Below are positions 1-11,375 of a stretch of 64,000 bases of DNA, one piece after another (position 1 is the first letter of the stretch; each line of letters begins with the position of its first letter). Made by a program: the position numbers and the translations under genes. The DNA is from Pseudomonadota bacterium (GTDB taxonomy: Bacteria; Pseudomonadota; Gammaproteobacteria; Burkholderiales; Rhodocyclaceae): positions 1 through 64,000 of the forward strand of contig JAFEDI010000093.1 in the NCBI GenBank assembly GCA_018241725.1, written 5' to 3'. Below the pieces are notes generated by a model. The model did no database searches. It worked only from the letters and a program-made list of their open reading frames with translations, and was not told the origin of the DNA.

Positions 1-30
1 GCCGCCCGGTTCAAACCGGGCGGCTTTTTC
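1..30 (+). terminator. Rho-independent terminator of a gene upstream of the window
   Basis: A 9-bp perfect GC stem (GCCGCCCGG / CCGGGCGGC) with a 6-nt loop is followed directly by TTTTT on the plus strand. It probably ends a plus-strand gene lying to the left. It also suggests that the permease pair downstream starts a new transcription unit. Confidence 0.85.
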
Positions 31-81
31 ATTTATGTCGTTCCATCAGCTCCGCAAGAGACTCAACTCCAAGCCCAGCGG

Positions 82-110
82 TTGATCAGGTCATGCACAG
101 AGTCTATACA
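82..110 (+). promoter_or_regulatory. Putative sigma70 promoter for the permease pair
   Basis: TTGATC at 82-87 and TATACA at 105-110 are separated by 17 bp, close to the sigma70 consensus. Transcription would start near 117, about 30 nt before the first permease start codon. The site lies between the terminator at the window edge and the gene. It was identified by eye only. Confidence 0.55.
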
Positions 111-148
111 ATGGCGATCTCCGCCTCGACAAGCCGCACCCGATCAAC

Positions 149-1384
149 ATGTCGCTTGATATCTACCTTCGCGATCTGACGCTTGCATCCCGAAATGTCA
201 TTCGGCAGCGTCGGCGCTCACTGTTTGCGTTGGCGATCATTTCCGGGGGAGTCATCGCGCTCATGCTGGCGGGCGGATTCGTCCAATGGATCTTCGACAA
301 CATCCGTGAAACCACCATCCGGGCCCAACTCGGCCATGTCCAGGTGGTGCGCCCAGGTTATTTCGAGAAGGGCATCGCGGACCCTTACTCTTACCTGCTT
401 CCAAAGAACGACCCGCTTTTCGAGCAACTCAGCCAGGCCCCTGGCGTCCTGACCGTCACACCCCGTCTCGTCTTCACAGGATTGATCAGCCATGGAGACG
501 CCAGCATCGGGTTTTCAGGCGAGGGCGTAGATCCTGTGCGGGAACGGGATCTCAGCAAGGATCTGCATATCGTCGAAGGAGAAGCGCTCTCCGCGGACGA
601 GCCGCAGGGAATCATCGTCGGCGAAGGCTTGGCCGCCAATCTGGGCGTGAAGGCCGGAGACACGGTGGTGCTGCTTAGCGCCAGCAAGAAAGGGAGTCTG
701 AGCGCAGTCGAGTGCCGGATCCGCGGCCTGTTCATGACATCCACCAAAGCTTATGACGATGCCTTCCTGCGCGCACCGTTGCCAATTGCCCAGCAACTAT
801 CCAAAGTCAGCGGTGCCACCAACTGGCTCATCCTTCTGAAGCACACCGACGACACCGACTCATTCATCAGTCAAGCCAAGACCGCCCACCAACGCAACGA
901 TATACAATTCGTGGCCTGGCATGAGCTGGCCGACTTCTACAAGAAGAGCGTTGCCCTGATGTCGAGGCAAATTGGCGGTGTGGAATTGCTGATCGCATTC
1001 ATCATTGTCCTGTCGATCAGCAACACCCTGTCGATGGCGGTAATCGAGCGGACGGGCGAAATCGGTACCGTCATGGCACTAGGCGTCAAAGCCAGCGGAG
1101 TGCTGCGCACATTCCTGCTCGAGGGCCTGCTGCTTGGCGTTATCGGGGGGCTGATCGGCATTGCGATCGGCTCCACGCTTGCTGCCATCATTTCCCACTT
1201 CGGGATCCCCATGCCACCGGCACCGGGGATGGCTCGCGGATTCACAGCCCAGATCAACATCAACTCGAGAATCCTCGCTGAAGCGATGACCATGGCCGTT
1301 CTCACCACACTGCTGGCCAGCATCGTCCCGGCCTGGAAGGCGTCACGCATGAACATCGTGGACGCACTGCGTCACCAGCGCTAG
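149..1384 (+). CDS. ABC transporter permease, FtsX/MacB (LolCE-like) family, copy 1
   Basis: A 411-residue inner-membrane permease. A first transmembrane segment (about 23-47) follows a basic RQRRR stretch. A large periplasmic MacB-type core domain comes next (about 50-270), and three C-terminal membrane helices form the FtsX domain (about 275-405). Family members use an external ATPase to drive lipoprotein or lipid release, or efflux, at the periplasmic face. The gene is 8 nt upstream of a paralogue with the same layout, including the shared ALMLAGGFVQ-like and GIPMPP stretches. No ATPase gene is adjacent, so the substrate cannot be inferred. The ribosome binding site before this ATG is weak. 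Confidence 0.85.
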   Translation: MSLDIYLRDLTLASRNVIRQRRRSLFALAIISGGVIALMLAGGFVQWIFDNIRETTIRAQLGHVQVVRPGYFEKGIADPYSYLLPKNDPLFEQLSQAPGVLTVTPRLVFTGLISHGDASIGFSGEGVDPVRERDLSKDLHIVEGEALSADEPQGIIVGEGLAANLGVKAGDTVVLLSASKKGSLSAVECRIRGLFMTSTKAYDDAFLRAPLPIAQQLSKVSGATNWLILLKHTDDTDSFISQAKTAHQRNDIQFVAWHELADFYKKSVALMSRQIGGVELLIAFIIVLSISNTLSMAVIERTGEIGTVMALGVKASGVLRTFLLEGLLLGVIGGLIGIAIGSTLAAIISHFGIPMPPAPGMARGFTAQININSRILAEAMTMAVLTTLLASIVPAWKASRMNIVDALRHQR

Positions 1385-1392
1385 GAGCCGCC

Positions 1393-2607
1393 ATGTATCT
1401 CAAGCTCGCGCTCCGCAATGTACTCCGACAAAAAGCCCGCACCGCGATGACCCTTGCGGCCATTGTTTTCGGCGTCATCGGCCTGATTCTGGCGGGTGGC
1501 TTCGTGCAAGACACCTTCATCCAGTTGGGCGAGGTCATCATCCACTCGCAAACCGGGCATCTGCAGGTCTTCAAGAAGGATTTCGTGGAAAAAGGAACAC
1601 GCTCCCCTGAACGCTACCTCATTGATACGCCGGCCAAACTGGCCTCCAGCATCGAGAAACATGCAGGCGTCGATCAGGTCATGGGACGCATCTATTTCTC
1701 GGGTCTGCTGAACAACGGCAAACGGGATCTTTCGATCATCGGGGAGGGGGTCGAACCGGACAAGGAAACCAAACTCGGCAGCTTCATCATGATCTCCGAG
1801 GGGCGCCACCTGAAGGATAGCGACCACGAAGGCATCCTCGTCGGCCAAGGTGTTGCCAGAACGCTGGGACTGAAGCCCGGTGACCGCATCACGCTCGTCC
1901 TGTCGGCAGCAGAAGGCGCAATGAATACCCAGGACTTTGAAGTCATTGGCGTGTTCCAGAGCTTCTCCAAGGACTTCGATGCGAGAGCTGTCCGCATTCC
2001 CCTCGCAGCCGCTCAGGAGCTGATGTTCACAAAGGGCGCCAACATGCTCGTGGTGTCGCTACACAAGACCGACGATACTGACCGGGTTCTTGGTGAATTA
2101 CGCGCTGAACTCCAAGGCAGCCCATACGACGTTCGCAGCTGGAAAAACCTGTCCGATTTCTACGAAAAAACGGTTCAACTCTACGATCGCCAGTTCGGCG
2201 TTCTGCAGTTGATCATTTTGTTGATGGTGCTGCTGTCGGTGACCAATAGCGTCAATATGAGCGTCTTTGAGCGTCAGGGCGAATTCGGCACCATGCAGGC
2301 GCTCGGCAACAGCTCAAGAGACATCATCCAATTGATCCTCACCGAGAGCGCCATCCTGGGCCTCGCGGGAGCCGTGATCGGGGTTTTTCTCGGCGTAATG
2401 GCGGCGCTGGGAATCTCAGCCATCGGCATCCCGATGCCACCGCCTCCGAATGCCAACGTGGGCTATACCGCGTTCATCCGCATCGTGCCGATGACTCTTG
2501 TGACATCGGGTTGCGTCGGATTCCTGGGAACCGTACTGGCCTCAATCCTGCCGGCCTTCAAGGTAACCCGACTACAGGTCGTCGATGCCCTGCGCCAGAA
2601 CGTCTGA
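1393..2607 (+). CDS. ABC transporter permease, FtsX/MacB (LolCE-like) family, copy 2
   Basis: A 404-residue paralogue of the preceding permease with the same topology: an N-terminal helix (about 15-40), a periplasmic MacB-like domain, and three C-terminal helices around 275-395. A good AGGAG box lies 6-7 nt before the ATG, so the two genes are almost certainly cotranscribed. The two proteins probably form a heterodimeric permease, as LolC/LolE do. The ATP-binding subunit and any partner lipoprotein must be encoded elsewhere or to the left of the window. The next gene (argJ) is convergent, with a 21-nt gap and no obvious terminator. Confidence 0.85.
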   Translation: MYLKLALRNVLRQKARTAMTLAAIVFGVIGLILAGGFVQDTFIQLGEVIIHSQTGHLQVFKKDFVEKGTRSPERYLIDTPAKLASSIEKHAGVDQVMGRIYFSGLLNNGKRDLSIIGEGVEPDKETKLGSFIMISEGRHLKDSDHEGILVGQGVARTLGLKPGDRITLVLSAAEGAMNTQDFEVIGVFQSFSKDFDARAVRIPLAAAQELMFTKGANMLVVSLHKTDDTDRVLGELRAELQGSPYDVRSWKNLSDFYEKTVQLYDRQFGVLQLIILLMVLLSVTNSVNMSVFERQGEFGTMQALGNSSRDIIQLILTESAILGLAGAVIGVFLGVMAALGISAIGIPMPPPPNANVGYTAFIRIVPMTLVTSGCVGFLGTVLASILPAFKVTRLQVVDALRQNV

Positions 2608-2628
2608 CGCAGGGCGTGACCACGTGGA

Positions 2629-3867
2629 TCAGGAGCGATAGTCCGCGTTGATCTTCACATAGTCATAGGAGAAGTCGCAGCTCCACAAGGTAGCTGCGAC
2701 GTCGCCCCGGGCCAGGTCCACCCGGATTGTGATTTCGGCAGCGGCCATCACTCGGGCGCCGGCCTCTTCCTGGTAGCTCGCGGCCCGTCCGCCCTTCTCC
2801 GCAACCAGGACTTCCTCCCCGTTGCTGGCCAGCCAGACACGCAGCGCGGAAACGTCCAGATCACCGATACCGGCATAGCCGATGGCGGCCAGGATTCGAC
2901 CCAGATTGGGGTCGGACGCGAAGAAGGCGGTCTTGACCAGCGGCGAATGGCCGATTGCGTAGCCCACCTTGCGGCATTCTTCGCGGTCCCTGCCACCTTC
3001 GATCTGCAGGGTAATGAACTTGGTCGCGCCCTCGCCATCGCGCACGATGGCCTGAGCCAGCCAGATCGAGACGTCCAGAACTGCGGCGCGGAAGGCCGCG
3101 TAGTCCGCCGATGTCGTATCGGTGATGGTGGCATTGCCTGCCTGGCCGGTGGCAATGAGGATGTAGCTGTCGTTGGTGGATGTGTCGCCATCCACGGTGA
3201 TGCTATTGAAGGACAGATCCGCCACCTCCTTCAGCAAAGCATCCAGGACCGACTGAGCCACATCTGCATCCGTGGCCAGGAAGCCCAGCATGGTCGCCAT
3301 ATTGGGCTTGATCATGCCAGCCCCTTTGGAAATACCGGTCAACGTCACCGTCTTGCCGCCGATCTGCACTTGGCGGGAAGTGGCCTTGGCCACCGTATCG
3401 GTAGTCATGATGCCGTGGGCTGCGTCATACCACCCATCAGCCTTGAGGGCTGCCTTGGCGCCCGGCAGTCCGGCCACCAGCCGTTCCACCGGCAGCGGCT
3501 CGAGGATCACGCCGGTCGAGAACGGAAGCACCTGACCAGGCTCGACAGCCAGTTCTGCAGCGACCGCAGCACAGGTCTCACGAGCCGCTGCCAGGCCCGG
3601 TTCGCCAGTACCAGCATTGGCGACACCGGTATTGATGACGAGCGCACGGATGTTCCCGGATGGGAGATGCGCCTTGCACACCTGGACGGGCGCGGCGCAG
3701 AAGCGGTTTTGCGTAAACACGCCAGCAACCCGGGAGCCCGGCGCCAATTCGATCAGTGTGAGATCCTTCCGGTTAGCCTTGCGGACACCGGCCTCGGTCA
3801 CACCGAGACGGACACCGGCAACGGGTAAGAGGGCTGCAGCATCAGGGGGAGAAAGCAGAACGGGCAT
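2629..3867 (-). CDS. argJ: Bifunctional glutamate N-acetyltransferase / N-acetylglutamate synthase (ArgJ)
   Basis: ArgJ moves the acetyl group from N-acetylornithine to glutamate and can also acetylate glutamate from acetyl-CoA, closing the arginine biosynthesis cycle. The 412-residue length fits the family. The autocleavage site is visible as KPNMATML with the nucleophilic Thr at about residue 192, which becomes the N-terminus of the beta chain. The signature GISKGAGMI precedes it. The C-terminus ends [11 protein letters not shown], as is typical. The gene is convergent with the ABC permease pair and lies 90 nt downstream of the HDOD gene. Single-gene or short-operon context gives no further hint on regulation. 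Confidence 0.97.
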   Translation of the reverse strand: MPVLLSPPDAAALLPVAGVRLGVTEAGVRKANRKDLTLIELAPGSRVAGVFTQNRFCAAPVQVCKAHLPSGNIRALVINTGVANAGTGEPGLAAARETCAAVAAELAVEPGQVLPFSTGVILEPLPVERLVAGLPGAKAALKADGWYDAAHGIMTTDTVAKATSRQVQIGGKTVTLTGISKGAGMIKPNMATMLGFLATDADVAQSVLDALLKEVADLSFNSITVDGDTSTNDSYILIATGQAGNATITDTTSADYAAFRAAVLDVSIWLAQAIVRDGEGATKFITLQIEGGRDREECRKVGYAIGHSPLVKTAFFASDPNLGRILAAIGYAGIGDLDVSALRVWLASNGEEVLVAEKGGRAASYQEEAGARVMAAAEITIRVDLARGDVAATLWSCDFSYDYVKINADYRS

Positions 3868-3957
3868 GACAGGGCTCCGGAAACGAGTGCGGATGAATAA
3901 AGACCCGCAATGATAATCCTGGAGTCCTTACCGGCGCACCCGCGACCTGTACCTGTC

Positions 3958-5397
3958 TCACCACTTGGCCTGAGAATAATCGCTGTCTGACGCACGCATC
4001 CCGACAGCCAGGCTTGCTTGCAATGCGAAATGCTGGACGGCACGCCAGCTCTCATCGTCAAGCGGTTTCCCCCCCCGATCAGCATACAGCACGCCGATCC
4101 ATCGGTTGGCCATGCCGAAAGGCACGACAAAAGCGTGGTTACAAGCGGTCACCCGTAACAGACGACGGATCTCCTTCTGACTGCGCTTTGGTGTAACCCA
4201 GCCAGCCACTCCGCTGTCGATCGCCGCATCGATTACATCTTCTGGATCGCCATCCATCCGGAATGCAAACTGGGCGCACAAACTCTCGCCACCAACACCC
4301 AACGCAGCCTTACCCTGCAGTTCACTCCGGTCTGGCGTCAGCAAGGCGACAACCACGCGCTCGAAGCCGACACCGCGATACACGCCTTCGAGCACCAGTT
4401 GAAGAATGTCGGCAATGCTCGCGCGGCTCAAGGTCAGTGCAGTCAGGTCATGCAGAATCCGCAACTGCAAACCGGCATCCGGCCCCGCCGGAACCACGAC
4501 CGCAGGCACATCAGGCTCAGCGGGCAGGTCTCGATGCGGAATGATCCTGGCTGCCTCCGGCGCCCCGAAGGTACCGGCCACCCGCGCGGCTTCATTGGCA
4601 TTGGCAATCACCTCCGCCAGCACGACCGAAACACTTTGCCCGAGGTAATCAGCCACATCGCGGACGGCCTGCCTGCCGGCCGGAGAATCCCAGCCGCTTT
4701 CCGCGGCACGGGCCAGCCGATGCCCAAGGACAACAGCCCGCTCCGGTCCGCGGCTACGGGGATCCCCTTCCAGTGCCGCCGCCACCAGGCTGCCAAGACG
4801 CCATTCACGGACCAGGCCGACCGAAAGATGCCGTAGCGGAAAACCCAGCACGATCTGCTGCGCCTCCTCCTCGCGCATCTGGGACTGGGTAAGGCAACGG
4901 TCGAGAGTCTGCGCGTGCACACCGCCGAAACACCAAAACGCCATTTCACCGACGCGTGCCAGCAGCGCGGCGATAAAGACCTCTTCACCGGATCCATCGC
5001 CCCGTCGCGCCGATACCCAACGCGCCTGCACTGCGGCATGGAAACTACGAGCCATCTCGATCTGCACACGGCTGCGCACACCGCCCTTCAACAGGGAATC
5101 GATCAGCGACACCGACAGCGCAAGTTCCGCCACCGGATCGAAGCCCAGCACCACAATGGCTCGCGACACCGTATTGACGCTCTGGCGCGCGTTGTTGAAA
5201 TAGGCGCTATTGGCAAGGCGCAACACCTTGGACGTCATCGGCGCATCCTTGAGGATTACCTGCGCCAACGCGGATGCGGACGCCCGCTCATCGCTCATGA
5301 TCTCGCGCAGGGCCTGGACCGTATGTCCGAAAACCGGCATTTCACACCCGCGAATCCGTTCAATCCACGCCGACAAATCCTGATCGTTCTGACTCAT
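3958..5397 (-). CDS. HDOD-GAF signalling protein
   Basis: A 479-residue soluble protein. Residues about 20-210 match an HDOD domain (GCEMPVFGHTV start, LRLANSAYFN, RAIVVLGFD), an HD-like fold that usually lacks phosphohydrolase residues and acts as a protein-interaction or output domain. After a linker (about 210-300) containing a PAGPD stretch, residues about 310-470 look like a GAF sensory domain (ILHDLTALTLSRASIADILQL start; PFGMANRWIGVLYADRGG near the end). HDOD-GAF proteins occur in betaproteobacterial signalling, often with c-di-GMP or chemotaxis circuits, but no partner is adjacent. It sits between argJ and secA. Confidence 0.8.
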   Translation of the reverse strand: MSQNDQDLSAWIERIRGCEMPVFGHTVQALREIMSDERASASALAQVILKDAPMTSKVLRLANSAYFNNARQSVNTVSRAIVVLGFDPVAELALSVSLIDSLLKGGVRSRVQIEMARSFHAAVQARWVSARRGDGSGEEVFIAALLARVGEMAFWCFGGVHAQTLDRCLTQSQMREEEAQQIVLGFPLRHLSVGLVREWRLGSLVAAALEGDPRSRGPERAVVLGHRLARAAESGWDSPAGRQAVRDVADYLGQSVSVVLAEVIANANEAARVAGTFGAPEAARIIPHRDLPAEPDVPAVVVPAGPDAGLQLRILHDLTALTLSRASIADILQLVLEGVYRGVGFERVVVALLTPDRSELQGKAALGVGGESLCAQFAFRMDGDPEDVIDAAIDSGVAGWVTPKRSQKEIRRLLRVTACNHAFVVPFGMANRWIGVLYADRGGKPLDDESWRAVQHFALQASLAVGMRASDSDYSQAKW

Positions 5398-5459
5398 GCC
5401 CTCACCTCTCGCCCCATAACGGCTGCCGGCTGCCCATCTTGAGGCAGACTGTAAACGAA

Positions 5460-5484
5460 CGGGGCCGGCATGACGCCGGCCCCG
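5460..5484 (-). terminator. Hairpin downstream of secA
   Basis: A perfect 9-bp stem GGGGCCGGC / GCCGGCCCC with a 5-nt loop lies about 20 nt past the secA stop. On the minus strand it is followed by GTTCGTTTAC, which is only weakly T-rich. It is probably a terminator for secA, possibly a leaky one. Confidence 0.55.
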
Positions 5485-5503
5485 CAGTCCACATCAAGCT
5501 AAC

Positions 5504-8230
<2,727 letters not shown>

Positions 8231-8374
8231 TTGATTTGGAAGGGGAAACGCGGCAAAACGCCGATTCTAACATGGCGTCCGGACGCGACCATGACAGGCC
8301 CGCGGGCGGGCGCCCGCTTGTACGACACGAACGTTCTCCATAGCATGGGGGCGCATTCCCGAAATCCAAGCCCC

Positions 8375-8806
8375 ATGAGCACCAGTTCGATCGACAATTT
8401 CCTCGGCAACGGCACCACCCTGTCCCGCCTGCAGGCCCACGCAGGCCGCCTCCTGCGTCTGCAGCGCCAGCTCGACACCCTGCTGCCCGACTACATGACC
8501 CGCAGCTGCAAAGTCGCCAACCTGAAGGGGGAGGAACTGGTACTGCACGTGGATAGTGCCGGGCTGGCCGTCAAGCTACGCCAGGCTGTACCCAGCTTGC
8601 TGACAGACTTTGCTCGGGCCGGAGTGCTGCTCCGCGACATCAAGGTCAAGGTTGCGGTCCGAGAATACCGCCCGGCCCCTCCCCCACCGCCGTCCCGCCA
8701 CATCAGCGACTCGACCCGCAGCGGACTCGACCAGCTAGCCTCCGACCTCCCGGCCGATTCGCCGCTGGCCAAGGCCCTGAAGCGTTTCGTGAAGAATACG
8801 GGTTAG
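8375..8806 (+). CDS. DciA/DUF721-family protein, probable DnaB helicase loader
   Basis: A 143-residue protein with a DUF721 core (about residues 15-95: LLRLQRQLDTLLP, then ELVLHVDSAGLAVKLRQAVPSLL). DUF721 defines DciA, the ancestral loader of the replicative helicase DnaB in bacteria lacking DnaC/DnaI. A proline run follows the core, then a C-terminal tail that is probably flexible. I chose the ATG at 8375; in-frame ATGs upstream at 8291 and 8345 exist but would add a non-conserved extension. It is divergent from secA. Its stop overlaps the stop of the convergent small membrane gene by a few bases. Confidence 0.75.
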   Translation: MSTSSIDNFLGNGTTLSRLQAHAGRLLRLQRQLDTLLPDYMTRSCKVANLKGEELVLHVDSAGLAVKLRQAVPSLLTDFARAGVLLRDIKVKVAVREYRPAPPPPPSRHISDSTRSGLDQLASDLPADSPLAKALKRFVKNTG

Positions 8807-8991
8807 ACGAACGGAACTAGCACGCGCTCGAGGATCAGCAGCGCGAAAAACAGTAGCGCAACAATGATGGCGTAACGGAACAGGCGCCAACCCAGCACCA
8901 GATAGCGCCGCTCCCGCGTGAAGATGAAGGCGAACACCGATGCACCGATTCCGATCGCCACCAAGACCGCCACAATGCGCAGGATCAGCAA
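8803..8991 (-). CDS. Small two-helix inner-membrane protein
   Basis: A 62-residue protein with hydrophobic stretches at about 2-25 and 38-61, joined by a basic loop with RERR. That predicts a hairpin of two transmembrane helices with the loop in the cytoplasm. The gene starts 8 nt after the lpxC stop in the same direction, so it is probably the last gene of the division and envelope cluster. It overlaps the dciA stop (TTAG shared). I do not recognise a named family. Its position behind lpxC makes an envelope role possible, but that is inference only. Confidence 0.65.
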   Translation of the reverse strand: MLILRIVAVLVAIGIGASVFAFIFTRERRYLVLGWRLFRYAIIVALLFFALLILERVLVPFV

Positions 8992-8999
8992 GGCAAACC

Positions 9000-9917
9000 T
9001 CAGGCGCTGGCAAGGTCGAAGAGTTGCGCCACCGCTGGCGGCGTCTTGGCATCTTCCTCAAAGGTGACGATTTCCCAGGCGCTGCGGTCTTCCAGCAGCA
9101 CACGCAGGATCTGATTGTTCAGGGCATGTCCGGACTTGTAGGCGCTATAGGACGCCAGTAAGGAATGACCCGCCAGGTACAGGTCGCCGATAGCATCGAG
9201 CACTTTGTGCTTCACAAACTCATCCGCATAGCGCAGGCCGTCAGCATTCAGCACGCGGTATTCATCCATCACGATCGCATTATCGAGGCTCCCGCCCAGA
9301 CCAAGACCATTCGCACGCATGAACTCCACGTCCTGCATGAAGCCGAAGGTACGTGCACGGGCGACTTCGCGCACATAGGAGTGGTCGGCGAAATCCACGG
9401 TTACGGATGTTCCGGTACTGTCGATGGCCGGGTGGTTGAACAGGATGGAGAAGCTCAGCTTGAAGCCGTCGTAGGGCTCCAGGCGCACCCATTTGTCCCC
9501 CTCCACGTACTCGACCGGCTTGACGACCCGCAGGAAACGCTTGGGTGCCTCCTGCTCCTCGATACCGGCGGACTGGATCAGGAACACGAACGGGCCGGCG
9601 CTGCCATCGAGAATGGGAATTTCCGCCGCGTCCACGTCGATGTGCGCGTTATCGACGCCCAGCCCGGCCAGCGCGGACATCAGGTGCTCGACGGTATTGA
9701 CCTTCGCACCATCCTTCTGCAGGCCCGAGCACATGCGTGTATCGCACACGGCATAGGGGTCGGCCGGCAGATCCACGACCGGATCGAGATCGACGCGGTG
9801 GAACACGATGCCAGTATCCGGCGCCGCCGGACGCAGCGTGAGCGAGACCTTGTTGCCGCTGTGAAGCCCCACACCGGTAGCACTGACGAGGGTTTTCAGG
9901 GTTCTCTGCTTCAACAT
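9000..9917 (-). CDS. lpxC: UDP-3-O-acyl-N-acetylglucosamine deacetylase (LpxC)
   Basis: LpxC is the zinc enzyme that carries out the committed step of lipid A synthesis in the cytoplasm. At 305 residues it matches family length. [21 protein letters not shown] is the canonical N-terminus, so I use the ATG at 9917 and not the in-frame ATG 18 nt upstream. Zinc and catalytic residues are visible: the [10 protein letters not shown] histidine (TVEHLMSAL), [10 protein letters not shown] near 235, and GHSL near 250. It follows ftsZ by about 170 nt, as in most beta- and gammaproteobacteria. A TTAAAATT stretch upstream could serve as its own -10 element. Confidence 0.97.
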   Translation of the reverse strand: MLKQRTLKTLVSATGVGLHSGNKVSLTLRPAAPDTGIVFHRVDLDPVVDLPADPYAVCDTRMCSGLQKDGAKVNTVEHLMSALAGLGVDNAHIDVDAAEIPILDGSAGPFVFLIQSAGIEEQEAPKRFLRVVKPVEYVEGDKWVRLEPYDGFKLSFSILFNHPAIDSTGTSVTVDFADHSYVREVARARTFGFMQDVEFMRANGLGLGGSLDNAIVMDEYRVLNADGLRYADEFVKHKVLDAIGDLYLAGHSLLASYSAYKSGHALNNQILRVLLEDRSAWEIVTFEEDAKTPPAVAQLFDLASA

Positions 9918-10014
9918 GATGATCCGGCCTCGCATTCAACTCGTTGAATTTTAACACACCACCCTTGTCGCACCGCAGCATCAAGCGTAGTCCATCCGGC
10001 ATCCAAATGACAAA

Positions 10015-10053
10015 CGCGCAGCGGACGGAGGCAACGTCCCACTGCGCGTTTTT
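10015..10053. terminator. Hairpin in the ftsZ-lpxC gap
   Basis: A stem with CGCGCAG paired to CTGCGCG and an inner GGACG/CGTCC pairing is followed by TTTTT on the plus strand. On the minus strand, the direction of ftsZ and lpxC, it is followed by TTTG only. A second small hairpin (GCCACC/GGTGGC) lies between it and ftsZ. Together they may attenuate read-through from ftsZ into lpxC; the better T-run points the other way. Confidence 0.45.
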
Positions 10054-10085
10054 CTAAGCCACCACGAGGGGTGGCTCTTTGCGGG

Positions 10086-11225
10086 TCAGTCCGCCTGCTT
10101 GCGCAGGAAAGCCGGGATATCCAGCGTGGACATACCGTTGGCGCTCATGGCCTCGACCGTCGTACGGGACGTGCGGCGGATCACGGCCGGCAGTTCCAGG
10201 TTACCGTAATCCACTTCCATGCCGACGTTGTCGGTACCGGTGCGGATCACCTGCATCTCCGGCTTGCGTGCAGCTGCTGCACGCACCACACCGAGGCCAG
10301 TAGCAACCACGGTAACGCGGATGCGATCTTCCATGTCCTCGTCGAAGACCGTACCGTACTTGACGAAGGCTTCCTGAGCAGCGAAGGCCTGCACGGTGCG
10401 CACGGCATCACGGACTTCAGCCATCTTCAGGCTGCGGTTGGCGGTAATGTTGATCAGCACGCAACGGGCTCCAGCCAGTTCGGTACCTTCCAGCAGCGGT
10501 GACACGGCAGCCTGTTCAGCAGCAATACGGGCACGATCGAGGCCGGACGCCTCGGCAGAACCCATCATCGCGCGGCCCATTTCGGCCATCGCAGTACGCA
10601 CATCCTGGAAGTCCACATTCACCAGGCCATGCACGTTGATGATTTCGGCTATGCCGCCGACCGCGCAGGTCAGCACGTTGTCGGCGGAGCGGAAGCACTC
10701 CTCGAAGCTGGCGTCATCGCCATACACTTCGAGCAGCTTGTCGTTCAGCACCACGATCAGCGAGTCCACCTGCTTGGAGAGTTCCTCCACGCCACTCTCG
10801 GCGACGCGGATACGGTTCTCGAAGTCGAAAGGCTTGGTCACCACGGCCACGGTCAGGATACCCATTTCCTTGGCAATCTCGGCCACTACCGGTGCGGCAC
10901 CCGTCCCCGTTCCACCACCCATGCCGGCAGTGATGAAGCACATGTGCGCCCCCTCCAGTGCCGCCGCGATGGCGTCGCGGGACTCCTGGGCCGCGGCACG
11001 ACCGGCCTCCGGCTTCGCGCCGGCACCCAGACCGCTCTTGCCGAGTTGGACCTTGGTGTGCGCCAGACAACGAGTCAGGGCCTGGGCATCGGTGTTGGCG
11101 GCGATGAAATCGACACCCTGCACCCCTTCGCGGATCATGTGATCGACCGCGTTACCACCAGCGCCACCGACACCAATCACCTTGATGTTCGTGCCGCCAG
11201 CAGCCTTTTCAACAATTTCAAACAT
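10086..11225 (-). CDS. ftsZ: Cell division GTPase FtsZ
   Basis: FtsZ is the tubulin homologue that polymerises into the Z ring. At 379 residues it has normal length. The GTP-binding G-box reads GMGGGTGTGAAPVVA at about residue 105. The N-terminus starts MFEIVEKAAGGTNIKVIGVGGAGGN. The C-terminal peptide DIPAFLRKQAD, which binds FtsA and ZipA-type tethers, is present after a short linker. It is separated from ftsA by a 150-bp A/T-richer gap that may carry its own promoter. No anomalies are seen. Confidence 0.98.
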   Translation of the reverse strand: MFEIVEKAAGGTNIKVIGVGGAGGNAVDHMIREGVQGVDFIAANTDAQALTRCLAHTKVQLGKSGLGAGAKPEAGRAAAQESRDAIAAALEGAHMCFITAGMGGGTGTGAAPVVAEIAKEMGILTVAVVTKPFDFENRIRVAESGVEELSKQVDSLIVVLNDKLLEVYGDDASFEECFRSADNVLTCAVGGIAEIINVHGLVNVDFQDVRTAMAEMGRAMMGSAEASGLDRARIAAEQAAVSPLLEGTELAGARCVLINITANRSLKMAEVRDAVRTVQAFAAQEAFVKYGTVFDEDMEDRIRVTVVATGLGVVRAAAARKPEMQVIRTGTDNVGMEVDYGNLELPAVIRRTSRTTVEAMSANGMSTLDIPAFLRKQAD

Positions 11226-11280
11226 TTACCTCGCCTCCAAGAGATACTGCGCTGATCGTGCCACTGCGCAACCGGCCCCA

Positions 11281-11315
11281 TATTTAGTGATAACCGCAAA
11301 TTTTACAGCTAAATA
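11281..11315. repeat. Inverted repeat TATTTAG-N21-CTAAATA upstream of ftsZ
   Basis: Seven-base perfect arms with a 21-nt spacer lie in the ftsA-ftsZ gap, about 55-90 nt before the ftsZ start. The spacer includes TGTAAAAT on the minus strand, a possible -10 element. This may be an operator or a weak RNA structure. Chance is not excluded, because the arms are short and A/T-rich. Confidence 0.35.
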
Positions 11316-11375
11316 AGGGCCGCTCGCACACTGTTATCCAATTGCAATGATTTCACCCACCGGGCCCAACGGCCC

